From Charina bottae (lineage: Eukaryota > Chordata > Lepidosauria > Squamata > Charinaidae): 64,000 nucleotides of DNA. The notes under the pieces were generated by a model. That model ran no database searches. It saw only the letters and a program-made list of their open reading frames with translations, and had not been told where the DNA came from. A program made the position numbers and the translations under genes. The stretch is from positions 54,654,914-54,718,913 of the forward strand of contig JALMGJ010000002.1 of the NCBI GenBank assembly GCA_023362775.1, given 5' to 3'. Below are positions 34,801 to 46,800 of the stretch, piece after piece; the first letter of the stretch is position 1, and every line of letters starts with the position of its first letter.

Positions 34801-37800
34801 CATTTTAAAATTAATCATCTAATAGATATATTCATGATATAATGGTGCCTTTCCCAATCTTCTGCCCTAAGGATGTAAATTCTGGGGTTGCAATCACAAC
34901 ACATCCAGAAGGTACCAGGTTTGAGAAGTCTGATATCAAATTAACATTTCAAAAGCTTAAGTTAACAGGGGATTTGATCTGGTTTCCAAATTGAGTTAGT
35001 TGATTTAAGTCCCACTGAAATTTATGCTACAACTTATTTATGATTTTTTCCCACTTATTTCAATGGGGATTAAGTGCAACTAACAGTCTGGTTTCAACTT
35101 TGAAGTTAAAGAAAGTTTTCAAAATAATAAAAATATTTGTTTAACATCCTCTCACAGTCTCATTCTGTGTAAATTTTTTGGGATAATACTGGATAGAATA
35201 GAATAGAATATCTTTATTAGGGTCTTTGACCAGCCTATACAATAGAAGAAAAATAGTTTAATCCAACAATTCGTTATCAGGAAGAAAGAGAATAAAATAG
35301 TGAAACAATATATCTAATTAAAAGTTTTGCACAATTGTGTAACTTAACAATTGTGCAAAACTTTTAATTAGATACATTGTTTCACTGTTTTATTGTTTTT
35401 TTTTCCTGATAACGAATTGTTGGATTAAACTATTTTTCTTCTATTTTCTTTTTCTTCAATAGGCTGGTCAAAGACCCTAATAAAGATATTCTATTCTACT
35501 GTTTATTTTTAGGTATTAGAATAGGAACTTTAATCATAGATAATTTATCTCAGAAAGGTAGTAATTAAGAGCACAATAGAAATGAAAGCACTCAATTTAA
35601 AAGAAGTATCCCAATGTTAGGAATAGGCAACCTGATTCCTTCCAGATGTTTTGGACCACGTCTTCCATGTTGTCTTGCTGACTGGGGCTTATCAGAGCTC
35701 ATATTCAATCCATCTGAAAGGCACCATGTTGCCTGCCCCAGATCCAAGGAATGTGTGTTAAAAAATGTGATTTTTAAGTAATGTCTTCTCTGTCTAGAAC
35801 AGAGCTTTCCAAACTTTTCATGTTGGTGACACACTTTTTAGACATGCATCATTTCGCGACACACTCTTCCAGCAGGGCATCATTTTGCGACACACTCTTA
35901 CAGGAGGGCACAAGGCAGGCACTAGGACCTGTGTGGAATCACAGCAGGTTTGGAGGCAGCAGGGCACAAGGCAGGCACTAGGACCTGTGTGGAATCCTGG
36001 CACTCGGAGGCAGCAGCAGCCGCGACACACCCAGACACTGCAGCCGACACACTAACGTGTCCCGACACACAGTTTGGAAAGCTCTGGTCTAGAAGAACAT
36101 GAAAAGCTTAATTAGTTTGCCTATTCAAAAGACTAATTGCTCCAAAAATCACTGTAAAATTCCTTAACGGACAAAAGAACAAGTAAAATTATATAATAAA
36201 ATGCTGATCATGTTCTATAATGCAAAAGGCTACTTTGCCTTAGATCTTTTATAAGAACATTGTACAATATGAACAATGATAGATAGAAAACTTCCTTAAC
36301 TTTTGCAATGAGAATATTATTTTATGTAGTTTGATTTACAACTAATATATCTATTAATATTTTGTTATATACTGTCAGTTTTAACATTATATAAGCACCA
36401 GAATATTATATAACACACTAACTTTATGACTTAAAGGATGACAGTCTTCTCCAAAGATGCCCATCGGTGTACAAATTCGAAGGCTTTGAATCCAGAGACT
36501 AACAGCACAGCACATCCCTCCACCACACTGCAGATCTCTGTCACAAGCCTTAAATGTAATACATAGATATATAGCATTAGATACAAAATATTACTAAAAC
36601 TATCTCAGGCTGTTCCAACAATTTTCTCATATATCTAAAAAGTTGTATTTTAGAGAGATGTTGCTTACATAAAGACAAAATCAGAGACATAAATCTGAGC
36701 AAGCAACTATTGAAATAATTTGAGTTAAGTCACATTGCCACTGCAATGTTTAATGAAGGTAATCACTTCAGACCAGGGCACTGCTCTGCAAACGTCTTCT
36801 AGAGGAATCCTACTGGTAATGCTGTAGAAGTTCCTGCTCCTCTAACAGAGTGAGCCACAGTCTCCATTGGTACCTGCTTGTCACAGGAAGCATGTACCAG
36901 GATGATACATGTGTCAGATTTCTCATGTGAAATGGCAAATCGCTTTCTGCATAAAACAAAGCTTTCTCATAGCTTTGAATGGCTTTCTTCATATCTTTCA
37001 TAGATATGAAGCCAGGTGGCTAGTGAAACTGTCACGTGTGTCCTGTTATGTCTAGCCCCTGATGCTTTGTGGGAAGCTTGTCCTGGGAAAGTCGGGAGGG
37101 GAAGACAGCATGCTTGCTTAGATGCAGCACTGCCACCTTATGGCAGGTTCTGCTATGTGCAATTTCCTATGCTTTGTGCTTGGTGTTTTCACACCTAAGG
37201 TTCAGCCAATCAGAAAATTGGTAAGTGTATATTTTAGATGTGAACAATGGTTCCTTTGCTTCTTGACTTCTGCTCGTCTATTAGCCATCTTCATGTGTTC
37301 TGCTCCTGAGGACTGAGAAGTGTGTAGCTATACCTGGCTATGGGATTGTTGCCAGGTTTGTGCTACTTTGTGCATCTGTCAGTGGAAGCAGCACGGAAGA
37401 TTATGTACACTGCTTGTAACCTGTTTTTTAACTTTTGCAATGCTGTAACTGTGTATATACAACTTTGCTTTTATCTATAGTAAAGATTTATAGCTTTGAA
37501 AAGCTGCACTCTGTGTCTGTTTACTCTTCCCTAGCCTCCTTCCTATAAGCCAGCATTTATCCAACAACATGCTCTGACCTACCTATTGATGGAGGACCTA
37601 GAAATTCACTTCCCAGGATTCTCCACTTTGAGACAAAAAGTCTGTCTTGCATTCTCTAGGCATATATTTCAAATAAATATGTACATCTAACTTATTCCAG
37701 ACCTACTCCCTAAGGTAAAAATTAGACAAAGACTACCCTAAGTGGAAAATGCACAGGTTTCCCCTAAAAGAGGTAGCCCCCAGCTTAACTGTCAGCTCCA

Positions 37801-40800
37801 AGGTAGACCAGACTAAGAAACAGACACCATGTGGACCTAAAGCTACTTTTATTATAATAGCTATAGTAACAGAATTTTGCAAGTCTGAATGTGCTTCCTC
37901 TCCTCCCTCTTTTATCTTCATGTGATGGTGGGGGGAGGGACACTGTCTGAGGCATTTCTGTTCTCTGTCATTACAAAAGGGTTGACTATGGGAACTGCCC
38001 TATCTCTTTGAAAAACTTCTGAGTGCAAGGATCATTCTGTCTGCAAGAAGGTCTGATAATTTAGCCAGACTACCAAAACATTCTGTGTCCTTTTCATATA
38101 GTTTGCCAACAGCGAGGCTAGATAACTTTTTACCGAGAGAAATAAGCAATAACAGGTAGTCCTTGAGTTACAACCATTCATCCAGTGACCGTTTGAAGTT
38201 ACGGCGGCACTGAACGAATGGTACTTTTGCCTGGCCCCAAAGTTACAGCCATTGCAGTGCCCCCATGGTCACATAATCAAAATTCGGGCGCTTGGCAGCC
38301 CACCCGCACTTATGACCGCAGGGGCACTTCAACTCCCCCTACCTGCCTATCTCCCCCCATCTCCTTGGCGGCAGCAGTGGCACTGGTGCTGAAGTAGAGG
38401 CCCAGGGCCTTCAGCAGTCTCAGGCAGATGCCACCAACCCCACGCCACGGCCAGCCATCCCAGTGCCACAGTGCAAAGCTCCAGCCACCCCCACTGCCCT
38501 GCACTCCACAGGCTCTGCCGTGCCCAGCTGACCTTTGCCATCATCTTCCTGCTGCTGATGAGGCACACCCGGCCTGGACCTATGCAAGGCAGTTGCTGAG
38601 CACACCAAGCCTTCTTCCTGACACTGCTCAACGCCATTCCCAAATAGTGCGTACCATTCTCCAAATAGCGCATGCCATTCTCGCAGTGCTTCAGAAGATT
38701 TCTGAGGCCTTCTAAAACCTGGCGAGAAGGCCGCGCCTGCCATTCTCCAAATTGCGTGTGCCATTCTCCCAATGCTTTGGAAGGCCTCCGAAGCTTTCCG
38801 AAGGCTTTCAGAAGCATCACAAGAATGGCAGGTGCGATTTGGAGAATGGCTGGCACGGCCTTCTTGTGAGGTTTTAGAAGCCTTCAGAAGGCTTCAGAAG
38901 CATCATGGCCTCAGGAAAAAGGCCTGGCATGGCCAGCAGCTGCCTCACATAGGGCCAGGCTGGGTGTGCCTCGTCAGCAGTGGGAGGAAGATGGAGAAGG
39001 TCAACTGGGGGGTGGCAGGGCCAGCAGGCCAGCAGGGTGAGTGGAGCACAGGTGGAAAGGTCGGCAGAGGCGGCAGAGTGCAAGGTGGCCAAAAAAGCAG
39101 AGATGTGGGGGAGATAGGCAGGTGGGGGGAGTTGAAGAGGAGGCACTCCCTTACCTTAATAAGGCTTGATGCTGGAGGGGACGAAGCTGGAAGGGGCTTG
39201 GAAGGAGTGGGTCCTCGCCTAACGACTGGTGGGATTTGATTAACAATGGCAATGGGGATTGCCAGGATTGTTGTTGCTAAGCAATGTGGTCACATGATGT
39301 CACACTTTATGACCATATCGCTTAGTGATGGAAATTCTGGTCCCAATTACTGTTGTACCTCAAGGACTACCTGGTACACTTTCTTTTGCAGTCCTTTGAT
39401 CTTGTCCCCCTCGTGATTGTTCAGCTACGTTTTCATGGAGATATTGTCTGTGTGGGTAAAAATGGATTCCCAATCACTGTAAGAAATGAAAGCTTTTAAT
39501 GCCAGACAGTGTTCTCATCTCCAAAAGACTGATAAGGACTGATAAAGACTGGACAACCATTTGTCCAGAATGGTATGAGGATTCCTGCACTGGGTAGGAG
39601 GTTGGACTAGAAGACCTCCAAGGTCCCTTCCAACCCTATGATTCTATGACTCAGTTCCTCTTGGGACCAAAGCTCAGGAGTTGAGTCACTCTGAAAATGG
39701 AGTTTCCAGTCTGAGAAACTGGCATCTGTGGTGATTTGGCCCTGCAAGCTCCTCTTATGATTGGTGGTCACCAACCACCACCAAAACAAACTGATCATAG
39801 TGTCTGGAACCTCCAGAAGTAAACATATTTTAATACAATATGTCCTTGCAACAGCAGAAGAAACCACTGTAGTGGCCTTGCATGAAACGTGTCCAAGGAA
39901 TAGAGTCCTAACTTGCAATAATCATACCCTACAACTTCTCCAGGGCCATGAAGGATTTCTTCCTGGATATCAACAGTTCCTGAATTGCAGTCTGGATCTT
40001 CAGTCTGTGCTTTTGTGACAGGAAAATCTTTTTCTGCGGAGTGTCTATCAAGTTTCCCAGGTAGAATATATGTCTTGAAAGAGACAAATAACTCTTTTCC
40101 TGAATTTACCACAAACCCATGTTCATGTAGGCACTGAATAATCTGATCAGTGCCCCTGACAATTCTATCCATAGAACAGATTCTAACTAGTAAGTTGTCC
40201 AGATAAGCATATATGTCTACTCCTTGAGTTTTCGGATGCCTCACCAGAACTGCCAGTACCTTTGTGAAGAGTCTTAGAGCAGAGGTAAGTCTGGAGGGAA
40301 GGGCCATGAATTGATACTGTTCCATCTCACAAGCAAACCTGAGAAACATGCAGCGCTCTGCTCTGGTTGCAATATGAAGATATGCTTTGGGCAGGTCTAT
40401 TGATGTCTGGAAATTGTTTAGGAGAATAGCCTCTACCATGGATGTCTATGTCTCCATTCTGAATCTCTGGTGCCTGATTTATTCAGAGGTTTTAAGTCTA
40501 AGTTGTCTCTCCATGTCCCAGTTTTCTCTGGGATGTGAAGGATACTGAGAACAGCTTTTCTTGACATGGCACCTTTTCTATCGTCCAAATGTTCAGCAGA
40601 TGACAAAGAGTCTCTACTATCCTGAGAGGCTTTTCTGACTATATAATCAGTGACAGGAGGAACCTGTCTCCAAAGCATACGCCTCATCTAACCAAGTCTA
40701 GCACTCATTTTTCTATGCAAGCCTGTTCCCAGGTGGTCCAAACTTTTTGAAGCTGTCCACACATCTGGTTGCTCGGGCATCAGTATGACCCTTTTTTCTT

Positions 40801-43800
40801 TGGGGACTTGATTTCTTTGCCTTAACTACCACCACAGTACTTGTGTTGTTTTGTCCCCGGACTACTTCCTTAACTGTTTCCAGAGCAAAAAAGACCTGAA
40901 GATTGCTCTCTTTCCAGTGAGTCCTCTCAATACTTTGGCCACCTAATGTGAAGAGAGGACTCACTGGAAAAGACCCTGATGCTGGGAAAGACTGAAGGCA
41001 AAAGGAGAAGGGGACGGCACAGGATAAGATGGTTAGATAGCATCACCGATGTAACGAACATGAATTTGAGTAAACTCCAGGAGACAGTGGAGAACAGGAA
41101 GGCCTGGCGTGCTATGGTCCATGAGGTCACGAAGAGTAGGACACGACTAAATGACTGAACAACAACAAAAATTTATTTTCTTACTACATTAGAATAGTAT
41201 GCTGGATCAGTTCTTCCACTAAACACTATAGTTATCTTAATAGTTTGGGGAGCACAAAGTTATTTTGTCTCTACCATTCTGAGAATGGCTCACCTCTCTT
41301 CTGCCTTTAGAGATCCCATATTCTCTAGCCTTAACAGCTTTTCTTTTTCCTTTTCGTCCCTCCCCAAGAATGAAATCTGGAGCAATATGAAGAAGAATTG
41401 GGAGAGTATAAAAAGATCAAAGTTCTCTGAACCCTGGACTCCTTGATTTTTTCCTTTAATTTTATCTAAGGCTACATAAAATTTGCCTCTAGATACTGCT
41501 TCCTCCTTCAGCTCAAAACCAAAAGTTGAGCCCTTCTGAGAGCAAACACTTGTTGCATTGGTGTTTGTACCTCCTGAGCATTTTTAGCATTAGTCTAAGT
41601 TTCCATCACACCAATGGGATTGGTTTCTCTTTCCTCAGTTAGCATATTCATATAGTCTCTAGATGTTCCTGCTGTCATGTGGCACACAAAGGCAAATAGG
41701 GAATTTCCTTGAGGGAATATTAATTTATTTATTTCTCTCTCTATTTTTGAATAAAGCAGAATGGGTAGGAAATCTACCAGAACAGACCACCACAGTTTTG
41801 TTTTTCAGGTGTCTACAGGCCACTGGATTGAAGTTCCCAGCCTGGAATAGGTGGGGTTAACCCTTTCCTGTCAGCTGCATCATCAGTGACCACAAATGTT
41901 TAAATTTATTGTTGATATTTACATTTCATCACTTTAGGTAAAGTTACCCTTTGATTGTTACAGAAAAAGCTTTTGAGGAATCAAAAGAGATGTGGAAAGA
42001 GCAGATATTGATGAGCTGCCTTCATCCTCTCTCAGTTGCCATCAGAGGGACTTCTGAGAAACCATTTTGCTCAAAAAGGAAGGTAATAAAAACCAATTCA
42101 TTTCGGTGGACTGTGTCTGAAAAGACAATGTCACAATGCTATTATCAGGAACAAGTCATCTTTCTCCATATCTGTGCAATGTTGATCACATGACTGTGCA
42201 TAGTGTTTGTTTGTTTCCACGACAAGTTTAAACAAGGAGTGCAAAACGCTGAAGTGTCTACCTATACATTTCCAAAATCTGTATTAAGGCAAAGTTATAA
42301 CAAGGCAAAGCCACAAACTTATGTGCAAACTCCCAAGCTCTCCGGAACTCATAAGGCAAGATGGCAACAGTGCAGAAAGTGGGAGAACAAACAAAGAAAG
42401 AAGGAAATAGCAGATTGCCAAGGCATGGAAATCACAGTGGCTCTGTTGGATGCTGTTTCAGATAAGCAACAGAATCCTGGGAATGGAATTCTTCCATTAA
42501 AAAATGGAGTGTTTCCCTCTCATTTTCAAAAATCAAGTGAATTGATTTGTGAAACATGTATGTTCTGTAAGAGGTACAGAACAGAAGTAGAACAACACTG
42601 AACAGTTTTAACAAAGTTGGAAATATAGGCATAATAGGCAATGAAAGTCAGATTGAAAATAGAGTACCAGCATAAGTAATTAAAGAGATATGAGTAAAGA
42701 TGACACCAGCATTTTGAGTGACAAAGTGTTTTTTTAACTTACTTTATAAAATGTTTCCAGGGAAATCTAGGAACATATTCAGATGGCAAACATGCAATGC
42801 TTTGAATTACAGAGGACTACATTGTTGTATTACCAAGCTTATTTTGGCCCCTGTTTTATTTCAAGTTTTAAGATTGCCAAATACTATAAGATTTTTCTAC
42901 AATGGCATAATAAATATGCAGAATGACTTTATGAGCTGATAATGGCGCTGAGGGAAACATTAGTGCACATTAAAACAAACGTTCTGTTTAGAAGGTTTCA
43001 TTATGAATAAAATTATGCTATATTCTACTGCATAATTATGTAATTTCAGCAACAAAATTGATAATGTAGCATATATCTACTAAATAGCTGTTGTTTGAGG
43101 GGGAAAATGTCCAGATTTATCTACATAATAATATTAGAATTCAGGAATACAATTTTGTATTATATTGAAAATTAAGACAAAAGACTATTCTCATTCATAT
43201 ATTAATGTGAAAAAAAATCTAATTCACCCTCCCAAAAAAGTATTCCTTGTCAAGTCATTAACATCAACATTTTAATTCAATTAATTTATCTTATCACATT
43301 TTCATGTTTCAGATATCTTAAGTTTATAGATGTTTCAATTCTGTGATGTTCATAAGTTCATGGTGAAGCATAAAGCTAGCTCCTCTAGAATATTTTGCAA
43401 GTACATGAAGTGATACACTGTATTTTTGGTTGAAATAAAAATTCAGTGGTCTGTTGTGGGTCAGGCAGTCTGTGCAGAAATTACCTGATTTATCTCATGT
43501 GACCACACACAGGAGCTGCTGAAAGGAGACAATCTGATCTGAATCACTGCTGGCCATGGGTGGTCTGGCTTCAATGCAGTTCCTCGAGCCACAGCAAAAT
43601 TTATTATTTTCCCATGGTATAATATGGGCAAAATACAAATGATGTAACTTCTTTTGTATTTCAGAAAAGTGGTATTAAATGCTCAAGCATGCTAGAATGT
43701 TAGGAGGGGACAAGATAGGCTGATTTCCATAGAAATTGTGTAGGAGCTTTCAAGCTATGTATCTTTGTTGTCTTGACAGAGAATGTGGGCCCAGTAGCCT

Positions 43801-46800
43801 CTTTGGTGGGGAATAAGGTAAAGGTTCCTCCCACACATTTGTGCAGTCGTGTCTGACTCTAGGGCCGGTGCTCATCTCCGTTTGTTAGCCAAAGAGCCAG
43901 CGTAGTCCGAAGACGCTTCCACGGTCATGTGGCCGGCATGACGCACGCGGAACGCTGTTCCCATCCCACCGAAGTGGTACCTATTAATCTACTTGCATTT
44001 GCATGCTTTCGAATTGCTAGGTTGGCAAGAGCTGGGGCTAGTGCGGGAGCTCACTCCGTCACGCGGGGCTAGGGATTCAAACCTCCAAACTTGCGATCTT
44101 CTGATCGACAAGCCTGGCGTCTTACCCGCTGAGCCACCACACCCCTTTGGTGGGGAATATCCTTGCCAAATTTCAAGCAGCTAGGTTGGATTGTGTGTAG
44201 AAAAACTATTCTTAAGGAATGCTAACACCTCTCCTTGAGGTGAAGTATGAAGTGATTGTTGAAGAGAGTAGTAGAAATATAAGAGACAAACTCATCTCTT
44301 CAAAACATAATTTGTCAGCTATCTCAAACACTTTGATAAGAACACCATCCAATAGTGCCTCTTCCCTTCCTACTCCATGTGGCATTTTATGTAGATGATC
44401 AAAGACCTCCTCCCAACTCCTTTGTGGCATGAATATTGTAGCATCCCAGGGCTCTGTAAGAGATCAGAAATGAAGCCTACAAGACATTCATTCAGAATGG
44501 AATAATTCCAGAGTTCTCTCCTGTCTCCCAGATAAATGAAAATGTGTTCCATAACATCCAGCTTTGCCTCAAATGACAAACTTCAGCAGAATCTAATGAA
44601 TTTGGTGTCATGGAATTTTTTTCTCACAGTGATGGTGTTTAACAAGCTTCCCTCAAGGTGTATTGGTTAAGATGTTGGACTAGGACTGGGCAGTCTATCC
44701 TCAGTCATGGAAACTCACTGCATGACTTTGGGACAGGCACTTTCACACAGTCCAGCATGCTCATAGGATTGTTGTGGGGATGAAACGAAGGGAAATCTCT
44801 CTGTAAGCCACCGGAGCTTATAACAACTACTACTACTAGGGGCGTGGTGGCTCAGCGGGTAAGACACCAGGGTTGTCGATCGGAAGATCGCAAGTTCGGA
44901 GGTTCAAATCCCTAGCCCGCGTGATGGAGTGAGCTCCCGCACTTGCCCCAGCTCTTGCCAACCTAGCAATTCGAAAGCATGCAAATGCAAGTAGATTAAT
45001 AGGTACCACTTTGGTGGGTAGGTAACAGCGTTCCGCGTTACATGCCGGCCACATGACCGTGGAAGCGTCTTCGGACAATGCTGGTTCTTCGGCTAACAAA
45101 TGGAGATGAGCACCGGCCCCCAGAGTCGGACACGACTGCACAAATGTGCGGGGGGAACCTTTACCTTTACCTACTACTACTACTACTACTAGTTTTAAAA
45201 TGTGTCACTCAAGAGTATCTGAGGTCTTTTTTAAAAAAGAGTTAAAGTTTATAAGACGCTCAGAATGCTACAGGCAGTGCACTTAATGTCAAAGGTAATT
45301 GTTGCTCATACACATGCACATACACACATGCCCTTCCTTTCTGAGATTGGCAGCACAAAGGGAAAAGAGGAAGGCTTCAACCAATGAATTAACACTTTTA
45401 ATAATACTACCTTACCAGAAAATACCAGAAACAACTTCTTTTTTCTGTTTAGGTTATAGATTAATTGGATAAGCATTAAGAATATAATACCCCCAGATAT
45501 TAGCTCATGTATTATGTTTGCTTTATTAAGTATATAGCAGATTTTATGGCAGAATAATGCATATTTGAGAGCCAGTTTGATGTAGTGGTTAAGGCATCAG
45601 GCTAGAAACGGTGAGACCGTGAGTTCTTAGGCACAAAGCCAGCTGGGTGACCTTGGGCCAGTCACTTTCTCTCAGCCCTAGGAAGGAGGCAGTGGCAAAC
45701 CACTTCTGAAAAACCTTGCCAAGAAAACTGCAGGGACTTGTCCAGGCAGTTGCCAGGAATCAACCCTGACTCGAAGGCATGCACACACACACACACGCGT
45801 GCATATTTGCCAGGATATTTGCCACACAAGCATATTTGCCAGGATTAACATTTCTGTATTAAAATAAAGCTCAGAAACAAAGAGTTATTTGTACAAACAG
45901 AAATACTGCTAGACAGTTATAGACATTTCTTCTGCTCTTCCATTAATATGCCTGGGATATCTAGTTTCCTGTAGTTTTAGACATTCTGATCCCAAGTCCA
46001 AAATTCCCTCTTGCCAACTTTCTTCTGCCATTGGATCTCTTTCATACGGGAGAACATGACCTGGACTGTGGTAATTTAGCAAATGTGTTTGAGATGGAAT
46101 TACAGACATTTCTCAAATAGCCTTTGCCTTGTGGTCCTCTCTGCAACATCATCCTTCCCCCCCACACGTTAAATGCTTCTAACCATGGCAAGATCTCAGT
46201 CCCTGCACTAAGGAGCCGAAAAGAAAAGACACATAATTGCTTCAGTATAATAGGGAATAAGATGGGAGGAATCTATACAGAATAGAGTGTACGGATGAAT
46301 TAATTTCATTAATGCTGCACATTATGCTAGTAGTCTATGCCATCAGAAGCCCTGCTGTAGTGTAAAATCTCCATGTTGTTAGTATCTACTTGGCCTCTTC
46401 TCCTCTCTTTCCTTCCACAAGCTTCACTTTAAGAATTAACACCTTACAAGCAAATTGCAGGGGAGGTGGGAGAGTGAAAAACCCTGTGCACAGTGAACAT
46501 CTAAGCTATTTAAAAATAAAAAAATGTAGAACATGATACTTCTTTAAAGCAGTTATAGGCTTAGAAAAACTATGTAATATAAATATTAGGAATAGTAGAA
46601 TCTCTTGCAAAGGAGAAAGCTGGGAAATTTTTAGAAGGCTAACAGATTGTAGCCTACCTTTTCATATTGCAGTGAAATATGACAAGTTCCTAAAATCTGC
46701 CTGATATCCAGACTCTGTACACTGATGAATTAATGGTGGTGAAAAGTCTTTCAGAATGATGCCCAGACTTTTGCTTCCCTTTTGCAGTTTTGCATAGAAT

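Noticed and set aside
38347..39239. Open frames of 95-169 codons
   Set aside because: They lie within the foldback element and follow its internal repeats.
44839..45170. tRNA gene at the SINE head
   Set aside because: A and B boxes are those of a SINE promoter; the sequence does not fold as a complete tRNA and is followed by the BovB-like tail.
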